From the NCBI RefSeq assembly GCF_003002025.1, contig NZ_PVZB01000018.1, forward strand, positions 102,944-166,943: a DNA stretch of 64,000 nucleotides, read 5' to 3'. Each line of letters begins with the position of its first letter. The first letter of the stretch is position 1. Positions 44,564-53,712 of this stretch are shown piece by piece. The notes under the pieces were generated by a model. The model made no database searches. It was not told the DNA's origin and saw only the letters and a list, made by a program, of their open reading frames with translations. The stretch comes from Paraburkholderia sp. BL25I1N1. Its GTDB lineage: Bacteria > Pseudomonadota > Gammaproteobacteria > Burkholderiales > Burkholderiaceae. A program made the position numbers and the translations under genes.

Positions 44564-45976
44564 TCAAACCGCGCCGCGTTTGGCGAGCCATACGTCGACG
44601 CGCGCCAGGGCGCCTTCCAGCGCCGATTCCAGCTCCGGCGTTTGCGCCATGCCGCCCCACAGCAGCCGGTCGGCGGCGAACGCTTTCAATGGATCGGGCG
44701 CCTCGAAGAAGGCCCGCGCGACGCGCTCATCCATCACGCCGTCCTGGTACGCGTAGGGCAACTCGCCGGCGTTCCAGCGATCGAGAAAACGGAAGAACAG
44801 CGCAGGCAGCATGGCCGTCGCCGCGGGCGTGACGCCGCGCTCGAAGCACTCCGACAACGTCGGCGCGATGAAGCCCGGCAGCTTTGAAAAGCCGTCTGCC
44901 GCGACGCGCTGGTTCGTGTCCTGGATATACGGATTGCTGAAGCGTTCGAGCACGACGTCGCGATAGCGTTCGAGATCGAGCGGACTTGGCGTGAGGCACG
45001 GAATCACGTCTTCGGTCACGTATTCGTAGGCGAATTTGTTGATGTCCGCGTCGAGCGTGCCTTCGTGAATGTAGTTCAGCCCGACCAGCGTACCCGCCCA
45101 CGCGATGCAGCTATGCGTCGCGTTGAGAATGCGGATCTTCGCCTCTTCATACGGCATCACCGAGTCGACCAGTTCCGCGCCGACCTTTTCCCATGCCGGC
45201 CGTCCCGCGATGAAATTGTCTTCGATCACCCATTGGATGAACGCTTCGCCCATCACCGGAGCGGCGTCGTCGACACCGGTCGCCGCCTTGACGCGTTCAC
45301 GCACGTCCGGCGTGGGACGCGGCGTGATGCGATCGACCATCGAGCTTGGACTGGCGGTGTTGTCGTCGAACCATTGCGCCAGGTCGATCGCGCCGCGCCG
45401 TTCGAGAAACTCGCTCATGCCGGCATGGAAGCGCTCGCCGTTGCTGCGCAGGTTGTCGCAAGTCTGCAGCGTGACGGGGCCCGCGCCGCCTTTCATGCGC
45501 GCGTCGAGAATCGCGGCCAGCGCGCCGTAAATGGTGGTGTGGCCGCCTTTGAGGTCGACCGCGAGATCGGGGTTGGCGGTGTCGAGCTCGTCCTGCTCGT
45601 CGAGGTAATAGCCGCCTTCGGTGACCGTGAACGCGATGATCTTGCAGGCCGGATCGGCGCCCGCTTCGATCAGCGCGTCGAGGCTTTCGGTCCACGGCAC
45701 GACGCGCTCGATCGAGCGAATCGTCTCGTACGCGCGCTCGCCTTGGGGCGTGACGGTCTCGAGCGTATAGACGCCGTTTTGCGCGGCGAGCGCTTCGAGC
45801 ACCGCGTTCATATCGCTGCGGATATTGCCGACCGTGAGCGACCAGTGCGGCTCGCCAGGCACCTTGGCCTCGTTCAACCGATGGAGGTACCACGCCTGAT
45901 GCGCGCGATGAAACGATCCCGCCCCGATGTGCAGGATCACGTGTGCGGCCGCGCCGCTGTCTTGCCCGCTGTTCAT
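44564..45976 (-). CDS. dalD: D-arabinitol 4-dehydrogenase (mannitol dehydrogenase family)
   Basis: Long-chain polyol dehydrogenase of 470 residues that oxidises D-arabinitol to D-xylulose with NAD. The N-terminal cofactor domain begins ILHIGAGSFHRAHQAWYLHRL, typical of DalD; the C-terminal mannitol-dehydrogenase domain carries the catalytic Lys region (VEDxF-like VIEDNFIAGRP) and NATHSCIAWAG. It resembles DalD of Ralstonia and Klebsiella; a related polyol such as mannitol could also be accepted. It heads the dalD-xylB-regulator unit, with operator copy 2 about 63 bp upstream. Confidence 0.9.
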   Translation of the reverse strand: MNSGQDSGAAAHVILHIGAGSFHRAHQAWYLHRLNEAKVPGEPHWSLTVGNIRSDMNAVLEALAAQNGVYTLETVTPQGERAYETIRSIERVVPWTESLDALIEAGADPACKIIAFTVTEGGYYLDEQDELDTANPDLAVDLKGGHTTIYGALAAILDARMKGGAGPVTLQTCDNLRSNGERFHAGMSEFLERRGAIDLAQWFDDNTASPSSMVDRITPRPTPDVRERVKAATGVDDAAPVMGEAFIQWVIEDNFIAGRPAWEKVGAELVDSVMPYEEAKIRILNATHSCIAWAGTLVGLNYIHEGTLDADINKFAYEYVTEDVIPCLTPSPLDLERYRDVVLERFSNPYIQDTNQRVAADGFSKLPGFIAPTLSECFERGVTPAATAMLPALFFRFLDRWNAGELPYAYQDGVMDERVARAFFEAPDPLKAFAADRLLWGGMAQTPELESALEGALARVDVWLAKRGAV

Positions 45977-46361
45977 GTGCGTCTCCTGAATGTCCTTGCT
46001 CGCATCGCTCGTAGCGTGCGTTTCTTCTTGAGATGGAGCATTTGCTCTGTATGTGAGCGAATGATCGTACCCGGCGAAACGAAAGTCAAGGCGACCGAGT
46101 ACGGTTTTTTGTGGCGCAGCGCCGCGCTGCAGGGCTTTTCGGCGCGACTCGCGATGCGCCGTGGCGTGATGGCGGCGAGTTGCGGCGCGTATTGCATTGC
46201 ATCAAATTTGACATTGAGCGGGCCAGGACTAACCCGAATGCAAAAAAGTATTGGTCCGCGGTCTCATTTTTAGTGGTGGATCACGCGCGAGAAGACTACT
46301 TTTCGCTATACAAGACGAAAGACCAGCGGCGCCTCAAGTGGCCGCTTCATGGAGACAGACA
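45977..46361. other. Divergent intergenic region, dalD / AraC regulator
   Basis: The 385-bp region holds operator copy 2 near dalD and the ribosome site of the AraC gene at the other end. No gene is supported. Confidence 0.4.
46039..46066 (-). promoter_or_regulatory. Polyol regulon operator, copy 2 (upstream of dalD)
   Basis: On the minus strand it reads GATCATTCG-C-TCAC-AT-ACAGAGCAA-A-TG, identical at 24 of 28 positions to copy 1 at 35354-35381. It lies 63-90 nt before the dalD ATG, against 61-88 nt for copy 1 and its gene. Confidence 0.65.
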
Positions 46362-47342
46362 GTGCAACCCGATCTCGAACTCGTGGCCGTACGTCGTGAC
46401 GAATCGTTCAAAGTATGGTCGCACGGCTATCCGTACCGTACGGTGCGCTGGCACTTTCATCCGGAATACGAAATTCATCTGATCGTGGCGACGACCGGCA
46501 AGATGTTCGTCGGCGATCACATCAGCAGCTACACGCCCGGCAACCTCGTGTTGATGGGGCCGAACCTGCCGCACAACTGGGTAAGCGACGTGCCGGAAGG
46601 CGAGACAATCGCACAGCGCAATCTGGTCGTGCAGTTCGGGCAGGAGTTCGTGTCGAGCTGCATCGACAGTTTTCCGGAGTGGCGTCAGGTCGAAGCGCTG
46701 CTTGCCGATTCGCGCCGCGGCATCTCGTTCGGCGCGCAAACGAGCGCGGCGATCCAGCCGCTGTTCCTCGAATTGCTGGCGGCGCGCGGACTGCGCCGGC
46801 TGGTTCTGTTCATGTCGATGCTCGAAATCCTGATGAACGCCGCGGACCGCGAGACGCTTGCGAGCCCTGCTTATCAGGCCGACCCGACCAGTTTCGCGTC
46901 GACGCGCATCAATCACGTGCTCTCGTATATCGGCAAAAACCTCGCAAACGAATTGCGCGAGTCGGACCTGGCGCAACTCGCGGGCCAGAGCGTCAGCGCG
47001 TTCTCGCGTTATTTCCGCCGCCATACGGGGTTGCCGTTCGTGCAGTACGTGAACCGCATGCGCATTAACCTCGCGTGCCAGCTGCTCACCGACGACGATC
47101 TGAGCGTCACCGATATCTGTTTCAAGGCGGGCTTTAACAACCTGTCGAATTTCAACCGACAGTTTCTCGCGGTGAAGGGCATGGCGCCTTCAAAATTCCG
47201 CCACTATCAGCAACTGAACGACGCGAGCCGCGACGCCTCCGAAAAAGCCGCGGCACGCGGCGTGGGCATCGACGACGCGCCCGCCATCGTGCTCGCGCCA
47301 GGTTTGCCGCGCAGGGCCGCCGCCGCTTATCCACCGACGTAG
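46362..47342 (+). CDS. AraC-family transcriptional regulator
   Basis: A 326-residue activator with an N-terminal cupin sugar-binding domain (RWHFHPEYEIHLI through MGPNLPHNW) and a C-terminal double helix-turn-helix (about residues 190-290: LAQLAGQSVSAFSRYFRRHTG; DICFKAGFNNLSNFNRQF). The start is GTG 46362, with GGAG 7 nt before it; the frame is open to 46251 without a ribosome site. It precedes a ribose-type importer and polyol catabolic genes on the same strand and is their likely activator. Confidence 0.9.
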   Translation: MQPDLELVAVRRDESFKVWSHGYPYRTVRWHFHPEYEIHLIVATTGKMFVGDHISSYTPGNLVLMGPNLPHNWVSDVPEGETIAQRNLVVQFGQEFVSSCIDSFPEWRQVEALLADSRRGISFGAQTSAAIQPLFLELLAARGLRRLVLFMSMLEILMNAADRETLASPAYQADPTSFASTRINHVLSYIGKNLANELRESDLAQLAGQSVSAFSRYFRRHTGLPFVQYVNRMRINLACQLLTDDDLSVTDICFKAGFNNLSNFNRQFLAVKGMAPSKFRHYQQLNDASRDASEKAAARGVGIDDAPAIVLAPGLPRRAAAAYPPT

Positions 47343-47455
47343 TCCCAGGCCCAGGCTTCCCGCCGAAGCGTTTTATTTCACCTGCGTTTCAACACGTATC
47401 GCGCTGCCCCACGGCAGCGTGAGGGACGTGCTCACTTTTAATAATGGAGACAACC

Positions 47456-48409
47456 ATGACGCAATCCCTTTCGAAACCGACTTCGTTGAAGACTTTCGCA
47501 CGCAGCAGGGCGGCACTGGCGACGCTCGCCTTCGGCCTGTCGTTGATCGCCGCGCCGGCCGCACAGGCCGCGCCGCTGAAAATCGGCATGACGTTTCAGG
47601 AGCTGAACAATCCGTACTTCGTGACGATGCAAAAAGCGCTGAACGATGCGGCGGCTTCGATCGGCGCGACGGTGGTCGTCACGGACGCACACCACGATGT
47701 CAGCAAGCAGGTCAGCGACGTGGAAGACATGCTGCAGAAGAAGATCGACATCCTGCTCGTGAATCCGACTGACTCGACCGGCATCCAGTCGGCGGTGACA
47801 TCGGCAAAGAAGGCGGGCGTGGTGGTGGTCGCCGTGGATGCGAACGCCAACGGTCCGGTCGATTCATTCGTCGGCTCGAAGAACTACGACGCCGGCGAAA
47901 TGGCTTGCGAGTATCTGGCCAAGTCGATTGGCGGCAGCGGCGAAGTGGCGATTCTCGACGGCATTCCGGTCGTGCCGATTCTCGAACGCGTGCGCGGCTG
48001 CAAGGCGGCGCTCGCGAAAGCGCCGGGCGTGAAGCTCGTGGATACGCAGAACGGCAAGCAGGAACGCGCGACCGCGTTGTCCGTCACCGAGAACATGATT
48101 CAGGCGCATCCGAACCTGAAGGGCGTGTTCAGCGTGAACGACGGCGGTTCGATGGGCGCGCTCTCGGCGATCGAATCGTCGGGCAAGGACATCAAGCTGA
48201 CCAGCGTCGACGGCGCACCGGAAGCGATTGCCGCGATCCAGAAACCAAACTCGAAGTTCGTCGAAACGTCCGCGCAATTCCCGGCTGACCAGGTGCGCAT
48301 TGCACTGGGCATCGCGCTCGCGAAGAAGTGGGGCGCCAATGTGCCGAAGACCATTCCGGTCGACGTGAAGATGATCGACAAGAGCAATGCCAAGGGTTTC
48401 AGCTGGTAA
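47456..48409 (+). CDS. Sugar/polyol ABC transporter substrate-binding protein (RbsB-like)
   Basis: Periplasmic binding protein of the ribose/LacI-like family, 317 residues, with a signal peptide ending near AQA|AP at about residue 38. The family segments GMTFQELNNPYFVTMQ and VNPTDSTGIQSAV are present. GGAG lies upstream of ATG 47456. It is the first transport gene of system 2; the ligand is unknown but probably a tetritol or pentitol given the enzymes downstream. Confidence 0.92.
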   Translation: MTQSLSKPTSLKTFARSRAALATLAFGLSLIAAPAAQAAPLKIGMTFQELNNPYFVTMQKALNDAAASIGATVVVTDAHHDVSKQVSDVEDMLQKKIDILLVNPTDSTGIQSAVTSAKKAGVVVVAVDANANGPVDSFVGSKNYDAGEMACEYLAKSIGGSGEVAILDGIPVVPILERVRGCKAALAKAPGVKLVDTQNGKQERATALSVTENMIQAHPNLKGVFSVNDGGSMGALSAIESSGKDIKLTSVDGAPEAIAAIQKPNSKFVETSAQFPADQVRIALGIALAKKWGANVPKTIPVDVKMIDKSNAKGFSW

Positions 48410-48471
48410 GCCGAATGTCCGTTGTCGCGTTGAGCAGAAAAGCACGGCAACGGACAGCAGAGGAGGACCCG

Positions 48472-49992
48472 ATGGACACGATACTCAAGCTCGACAACAT
48501 CACCAAAAGTTTTCCCGGCGTGAAGGCGTTGCAAGGCATTCACCTGGAAATAGCGCGCGGCGAGATTCACGCTTTGCTCGGCGAAAACGGCGCGGGTAAA
48601 TCGACGCTGATGAAAATCCTGTGCGGCATTTACCAGCCCGATGAAGGCACGATCACGATCGAAGGCGAGGCGCGTCATTTCGCCAACTATCACGATGCGG
48701 TGGCTGCCGGCGTCGGTATCGTGTTTCAGGAGTTCAGCCTGATTCCGTATCTGAACGCCGTGGAGAACATGTTTCTCGGCCGCGAACTGAAGAGCGGTTT
48801 GGGCTTGCTCGAACGCGGCAAGATGCGGCGCGCGGCGGCGGCGATTTTCCAGCGGCTCGGCGTGACGATCGATCTGTCGGTGCCGATTCGCGAACTCTCG
48901 GTGGCGCAGCAGCAGTTCGTCGAGATCGGCAAGGCGCTTTCGCTGGAGGCGCGCATTCTGATTCTGGACGAGCCCACCGCCACGCTCACGCCCGCCGAAG
49001 CCGAGCATCTGTTCGCCATCATGCGCGAGCTGAAACAGCAGGGCGTCGCGATGATTTTCATCTCGCATCACCTCGAAGAGATTTTCGAAGTGTGCGACCG
49101 CATCACCGTGCTGCGCGATGGTCAGTACGTCGGCATGACGGAGGTCGCGCAATCCGACGTGGGACATCTCGTGGAAATGATGGTGGGGCGCCGCATCGAA
49201 AACAGCTTTCCGCCGAAGCCGCCGCTGCGTGCCGACGCGAAGCTCGTGCTCGAAGTCGACAAGCTGCAGTTGCTCAAGGACAGCCCCGTTTTGAGCTTTA
49301 CGCTGCGTGAAGGGGAGATTCTCGGCTTCGCGGGACTGGTCGGCTCGGGGCGCACGGAAACCGCGCTCGCCGCGATCGGCGCGGACCCGGCCTACGTGAA
49401 GGAGATTCGCATCAACGGCACGGCGGCAAAGCTGTCCGATCCCGCCGATGCGTTGCGCGCCGGCGTCGGCATTCTGCCGGAGAGCCGCAAAACCGAAGGC
49501 CTGATCACCGACTTTTCGATCAAACAGAACATCTCGATCAACAACCTCGGCAAGTATCGCTCGATGCGCTTCTTCATCGACCAGCGCAGCGAAGCGCGCG
49601 CGACCGCCGACATCATGAAACGCGTGGGCGTCAAAGCACCGAGCATGCACACCGAAGTCGCGACGCTCTCCGGGGGCAATCAGCAGAAAGTGGTAATCGC
49701 ACGCTGGCTGAATCATCACACCAACATCCTGATCTTCGACGAACCGACGCGCGGCATCGATGTCGGCGCCAAAGCCGAAATCTATCTGCTGATGCGCGAA
49801 CTCACCGCGCGGGGCTACTCGATCATCATGATCTCGTCCGAACTGCCGGAGATCGTCGGCATGTGCGACCGCGTCGCCGTGTTCCGGCAGGGCCGCATCG
49901 AAGCGATGCTCGAAGGCGACGCGATCGACTCGAACGCCGTGATGACCTATGCAACTGCCGGCTCTCGTGGAGCAACACATGAACACGCCTAA
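48472..49992 (+). CDS. Sugar ABC transporter ATP-binding protein (RbsA-like, two ATPase domains)
   Basis: A 506-residue duplicated ATPase of the carbohydrate uptake-2 family. Domain 1 has Walker A GENGAGKST near residue 38 and signature-region LSVAQQQ; domain 2 has a degenerate Walker A (GLVGSGRTE) and signature LSGGNQQK, as usual for RbsA. AGGAGG lies 6-8 nt before the ATG. It overlaps the permease gene by 14 nt. Confidence 0.95.
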   Translation: MDTILKLDNITKSFPGVKALQGIHLEIARGEIHALLGENGAGKSTLMKILCGIYQPDEGTITIEGEARHFANYHDAVAAGVGIVFQEFSLIPYLNAVENMFLGRELKSGLGLLERGKMRRAAAAIFQRLGVTIDLSVPIRELSVAQQQFVEIGKALSLEARILILDEPTATLTPAEAEHLFAIMRELKQQGVAMIFISHHLEEIFEVCDRITVLRDGQYVGMTEVAQSDVGHLVEMMVGRRIENSFPPKPPLRADAKLVLEVDKLQLLKDSPVLSFTLREGEILGFAGLVGSGRTETALAAIGADPAYVKEIRINGTAAKLSDPADALRAGVGILPESRKTEGLITDFSIKQNISINNLGKYRSMRFFIDQRSEARATADIMKRVGVKAPSMHTEVATLSGGNQQKVVIARWLNHHTNILIFDEPTRGIDVGAKAEIYLLMRELTARGYSIIMISSELPEIVGMCDRVAVFRQGRIEAMLEGDAIDSNAVMTYATAGSRGATHEHA

Positions 49993-50986
49993 TCCTTCTT
50001 CTTCACCCAAGACATCCACTGTCAGCAGCGATACGCCGGGAGCGCCGGTGCGTTTCACGTGGGCCGCCCTGAAACGCTCGACGCTGTTCTACCCGTTCGT
50101 CGGCTTGCTGGTGGTGTGCATCGTGATGGTGTTCGCGAGCGACAGCTTCCTCTCCGGAGCGAATATCGAGAACGTGCTGCGCCAGGTGTCGATCAACGCG
50201 ATCATTGCCGTGGGGATGACGTGCGTGATCCTGACCGGCGGCATCGATCTCTCAGTGGGTTCCGTCATGGCGCTGGCGGGCACGCTCGCCGCCGGGCTGA
50301 TGGTGGCCGGTATGAACGCGGTGGCCGCGCTTGCGATCGGCGTCGCGGTGGGATTGGGCTTTGGCGCGGCGAACGGTTTCTTTGTAGCGTTCGCGGGCAT
50401 GCCGCCGATCATCGTCACGCTCGCGACGATGGGCATCGCGCGTGGCCTCGCGTTGATCTACACAGGCGGCTATCCGATCGACGGCTTGCCCGATTGGGTC
50501 AGTTTCTTCGGCAGCGGCAAGATTCTCGGCGTGCAGGCGCCGGTTGTGATCATGGCCGTGATCTACGTGATCGCGTGGGTACTGCTGGAGCGCATGCCGT
50601 TCGGCCGCTATGTCTATGCGATCGGCGGCAACGAACAGGCGACGCGTCTGTCCGGCGTACGTGTGGCGCGCGTGAAGCTGATCGTCTACACGATTGCGGG
50701 TTTGACGTCCGCCTTCGCCGCCATTGTCCTGACCGCGCGTTTGATGAGCGGCCAGCCGAACGCCGGCGTCGGCTTCGAACTCGACGCCATCGCCGCCGTG
50801 GTGATGGGCGGCACGTCGATCTCCGGCGGGCGAGGCTCCATTATCGGCACGCTGATCGGCGCGTTGCTGCTCGGCGTGCTGAATAACGGCCTGAACATGG
50901 TCGGCGTGAATCCTTATGTGCAGAACGTGATCAAGGGCGGAATCATTTTGCTCGCGATTTACATCAGCCGCGACCGCAGAAAGTAA
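49979..50986 (+). CDS. Sugar ABC transporter permease (RbsC-like)
   Basis: Inner-membrane permease of 335 residues with 8-10 hydrophobic segments and RbsC-family signatures (GMTCVILTGGIDLSVGSVMAL; AVVMGGTSISGGRGSIIGTL). The first 38 residues are a hydrophilic Ser/Thr/Pro-rich tail. ATG 49979 has GGAG at 49968-49973 and overlaps the ATPase gene by 14 nt. Confidence 0.94.
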   Translation: MNTPNPSSSPKTSTVSSDTPGAPVRFTWAALKRSTLFYPFVGLLVVCIVMVFASDSFLSGANIENVLRQVSINAIIAVGMTCVILTGGIDLSVGSVMALAGTLAAGLMVAGMNAVAALAIGVAVGLGFGAANGFFVAFAGMPPIIVTLATMGIARGLALIYTGGYPIDGLPDWVSFFGSGKILGVQAPVVIMAVIYVIAWVLLERMPFGRYVYAIGGNEQATRLSGVRVARVKLIVYTIAGLTSAFAAIVLTARLMSGQPNAGVGFELDAIAAVVMGGTSISGGRGSIIGTLIGALLLGVLNNGLNMVGVNPYVQNVIKGGIILLAIYISRDRRK

Positions 50987-51023
50987 CTCTTCAACGACTT
51001 CCACTTTTAAGCAGGACCATGCA

Positions 51024-52121
51024 ATGACGACTCAATCCACAGACCACGACCAGCAGAACATGACAGCCATCGTCTGTCATGCACCGAAAGACTATCGCGT
51101 CGAACAGGTGTCGAAGCCTCGCGCGGGCGCGCATGAGCTGGTGATCCGCATTGCCGCGTGCGGTATTTGCGCGAGCGACTGCAAATGTCATTCGGGCGCG
51201 AAGATGTTTTGGGGCGGCCCAAGTCCCTGGGTCAAGGCGCCGGTGATTCCAGGCCATGAGTTCTTCGGTTTCGTGGAAGAAATCGGCGAGGGCGCGGCCG
51301 ATCACTTCGGCGTGAAAATGGGCGACCGCGTGATCGCCGAGCAGATCGTGCCGTGCGGCAAATGCCGCTATTGCAAATCAGGTCAGTACTGGATGTGCGA
51401 GGTGCACAACATTTTCGGCTTCCAGCGGGAAGTCGCCGACGGCGGCATGGCCGAATATATGCGCATTCCGCCGACGGCAATTGTTCACAAGATTCCCGAC
51501 GGTATTTCGCTGGAAGACGCCGCGATCATCGAACCGCTCGCCTGCGCGATCCACACGGTCAACCGTGGAGAAGTGCAACTCGACGACGTGGTGGTGATCG
51601 CCGGCGCCGGCCCGCTTGGTCTGATGATGACGCAAGTGGCGCATCTGAAAACACCGAAGAAACTGGTGGTGATCGATCTGGTCGAAGAGCGCCTCGCACT
51701 CGCCCGCGAATACGGCGCCGACGTGACGATCAACCCGAAACAGGACGATGCGCTGGCGATCATCCACTCGCTCACGGACGGTTACGGCTGCGATGTGTAT
51801 ATTGAAACCACCGGCGCGCCGATCGGCGTGAATCAGGGCATGGACCTGATTCGCAAGCTTGGGCGGTTCGTGGAGTTTTCGGTGTTCGGCGCGGATACCA
51901 CGCTGGACTGGTCCGTGATCGGCGATCGGAAAGAACTCGACGTGCGCGGCGCGCACCTCGGCCCGTACTGTTATCCCATCGCGATCGATCTGCTGGCACG
52001 CGGGCTGGTTACATCGAAAGGCATTGTCACGCACGGCTTTTCGCTGGAAGAATGGGACGAGGCGATCAAGATCGCCAACTCGCTCGATTCGATCAAGGTG
52101 CTGCTGAAGCCGCGCGCCTGA
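51024..52121 (+). CDS. Zinc-dependent polyol dehydrogenase (erythritol/L-threitol dehydrogenase-like)
   Basis: Medium-chain zinc dehydrogenase of 365 residues that oxidises a sugar alcohol to a ketose. Catalytic zinc ligands are in CGICASDC and GHEFFG; the structural zinc site is CGKCRYCKSGQYWMC; the Rossmann motif is GAGPLGLMMTQ. By eye it is closest to the erythritol/L-threitol dehydrogenases of tetritol pathways, but sorbitol- or xylitol-type substrates are possible. It follows the permease by 37 bp, within the system 2 operon. Confidence 0.88.
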   Translation: MTTQSTDHDQQNMTAIVCHAPKDYRVEQVSKPRAGAHELVIRIAACGICASDCKCHSGAKMFWGGPSPWVKAPVIPGHEFFGFVEEIGEGAADHFGVKMGDRVIAEQIVPCGKCRYCKSGQYWMCEVHNIFGFQREVADGGMAEYMRIPPTAIVHKIPDGISLEDAAIIEPLACAIHTVNRGEVQLDDVVVIAGAGPLGLMMTQVAHLKTPKKLVVIDLVEERLALAREYGADVTINPKQDDALAIIHSLTDGYGCDVYIETTGAPIGVNQGMDLIRKLGRFVEFSVFGADTTLDWSVIGDRKELDVRGAHLGPYCYPIAIDLLARGLVTSKGIVTHGFSLEEWDEAIKIANSLDSIKVLLKPRA

Positions 52122-52167
52122 GCGTCGAACGCGGTCGGAGTACGAGCGGCATATAAACGGAGACTGT

Positions 52168-53712
52168 ATGGATTACGTCATCGGCGTCGATATCGGCACG
52201 CAGAGCACCAAGGCGCTGCTGGTCGATCAGCACGGCGCGATCGTCGCGCAGCATGCGTCGAGCTATCAGCCGGATACGCCCAAGCCGCTGTGGGCCGAAC
52301 AGTGGCCTGCGGTCTGGCTGAAGGCGGTGGTGGAGTGCATCGCCGCGTGCGTAGCCAAGGCGAAGGAGGCGGGCGTCGCGGCGAAGTCGATCAGAGCCGT
52401 GTGCGTGAGCAGCTTGTATGGCGGCTCCGGCATTCCGGTTGATAGCGAGATGCGGCCGCTTTATCCTTGTCTGATCTGGATGGACCGGCGCGCCACCGAG
52501 CAGGTCGAATGGGTGCGCAATAACGTCGATCTCGAGCGGCTCTACACGATCACGGGCAACGGCGTGGATAGTTACTACGGCTACACGAAGATGCTGTGGC
52601 TGCGCGATCACGAGCCGGACGTGTGGTCGCATACGCGCTACTTCCTGCCGCCGAATGCGTACGTGATCTACATGCTGACTGGCGAGGTGGCGGTCGATCA
52701 TAGTTCGGCGGGTAATATCGGCGGCATCTACGACATTGGCAAACGCGACTGGTCCGACGAAGCGCTCGACATGCTCGGCATTCCCGCGACGATGATGCCG
52801 GAGCGGCTGGTCGAATCGTCGGACGTGGTGGGCGGCTTGCTGTCGCAGTGGGTCGAGCAGTTAGGCCTCGAAGCGGGCACGGCGATCGTCGCGGGCGGCG
52901 TGGACGCGGCGATGGCGACGTTCGCGGCCGGCGTCACGCGCGCCGGGCAACATGTCGCGATGATTGGCACGAGCATGTGCTGGGGCTACATCAACCAGAG
53001 CGTCGACGCGCGGCATGGGTTGATCAGCATGCCGCATGTGTTCGACGGGCAACGCGATATTTATGTGTTCGGCGGGGCGATTACCGCGGGCGCGTCGGTG
53101 AGCTGGTATCGCGAGCAGTTCTGTCACGCGGAGATCGAGGCCGCGCGTGCGACGCCGCATGGCGATCCGCATCGCTTGCTGGAAGAGTCGGCAGAGAAAG
53201 TGCCGGCTGGTTCGGATGGCGTGATGTTCCTGCCGTATCTGATGGGCGAGCGCAGCCCGGTGTGGGATGCCAAGGCGAGCGGAGCGTTTATCGGACTGAG
53301 CCTGTTTCATACGCGGGCTCATTTGTACCGCGCCGTGCTGGAAGGCGTCACGTTTGCGCTGAAGCACAACATCGAGGCGGGGCGCAAAGGCGCGCAGTCG
53401 CTGGATGACAAACTGATCGTGGTGGGCGGCGCCGCGCATTCGGATTTGTGGATGCAGATTATCGCGGACGTTACGGGGTATCCGGTTTATACCATCGAGC
53501 AGGACGTGGAGGCGGCGATGGGGGCGGCGTTGCTGGCGGGCGTCGGTGTCGGGCTGGTGTCGCGTGAAGAGGCGCGGCGCGGATGGGTCACGCTGGTTGA
53601 ACGCGCGGAGCCGAACGCACAACGGATGGCGTTGTACGAGCAACGGTTCGGCGTTTATACGGATTTGTATCCGGCGTTGAAGCCGATCATGCATCGGTTG
53701 CAGACATCATGA
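52168..53712 (+). CDS. FGGY-family carbohydrate kinase (substrate unknown)
   Basis: A 514-residue ATP-dependent ketose kinase. The N-terminus is DYVIGVDIGTQSTKALLVD; the second domain has DDKLIVVGGAAHSDLWMQIIADV. It differs from both xylB genes in the window, lacking the GxSGQMHG segment (here CVSSLYGGSGIPVD), so a different ketose such as L-xylulose, ribulose or erythrulose is likely. GGAG precedes the ATG. Its stop overlaps the SDR start by 4 nt. Confidence 0.88.
   Translation: MDYVIGVDIGTQSTKALLVDQHGAIVAQHASSYQPDTPKPLWAEQWPAVWLKAVVECIAACVAKAKEAGVAAKSIRAVCVSSLYGGSGIPVDSEMRPLYPCLIWMDRRATEQVEWVRNNVDLERLYTITGNGVDSYYGYTKMLWLRDHEPDVWSHTRYFLPPNAYVIYMLTGEVAVDHSSAGNIGGIYDIGKRDWSDEALDMLGIPATMMPERLVESSDVVGGLLSQWVEQLGLEAGTAIVAGGVDAAMATFAAGVTRAGQHVAMIGTSMCWGYINQSVDARHGLISMPHVFDGQRDIYVFGGAITAGASVSWYREQFCHAEIEAARATPHGDPHRLLEESAEKVPAGSDGVMFLPYLMGERSPVWDAKASGAFIGLSLFHTRAHLYRAVLEGVTFALKHNIEAGRKGAQSLDDKLIVVGGAAHSDLWMQIIADVTGYPVYTIEQDVEAAMGAALLAGVGVGLVSREEARRGWVTLVERAEPNAQRMALYEQRFGVYTDLYPALKPIMHRLQTS

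Noticed and set aside
48100..50058. 652-residue minus-strand frame over the ribose-type importer genes
   Set aside because: It overlaps three recognised genes, lacks known motifs, and is compositionally a shadow.
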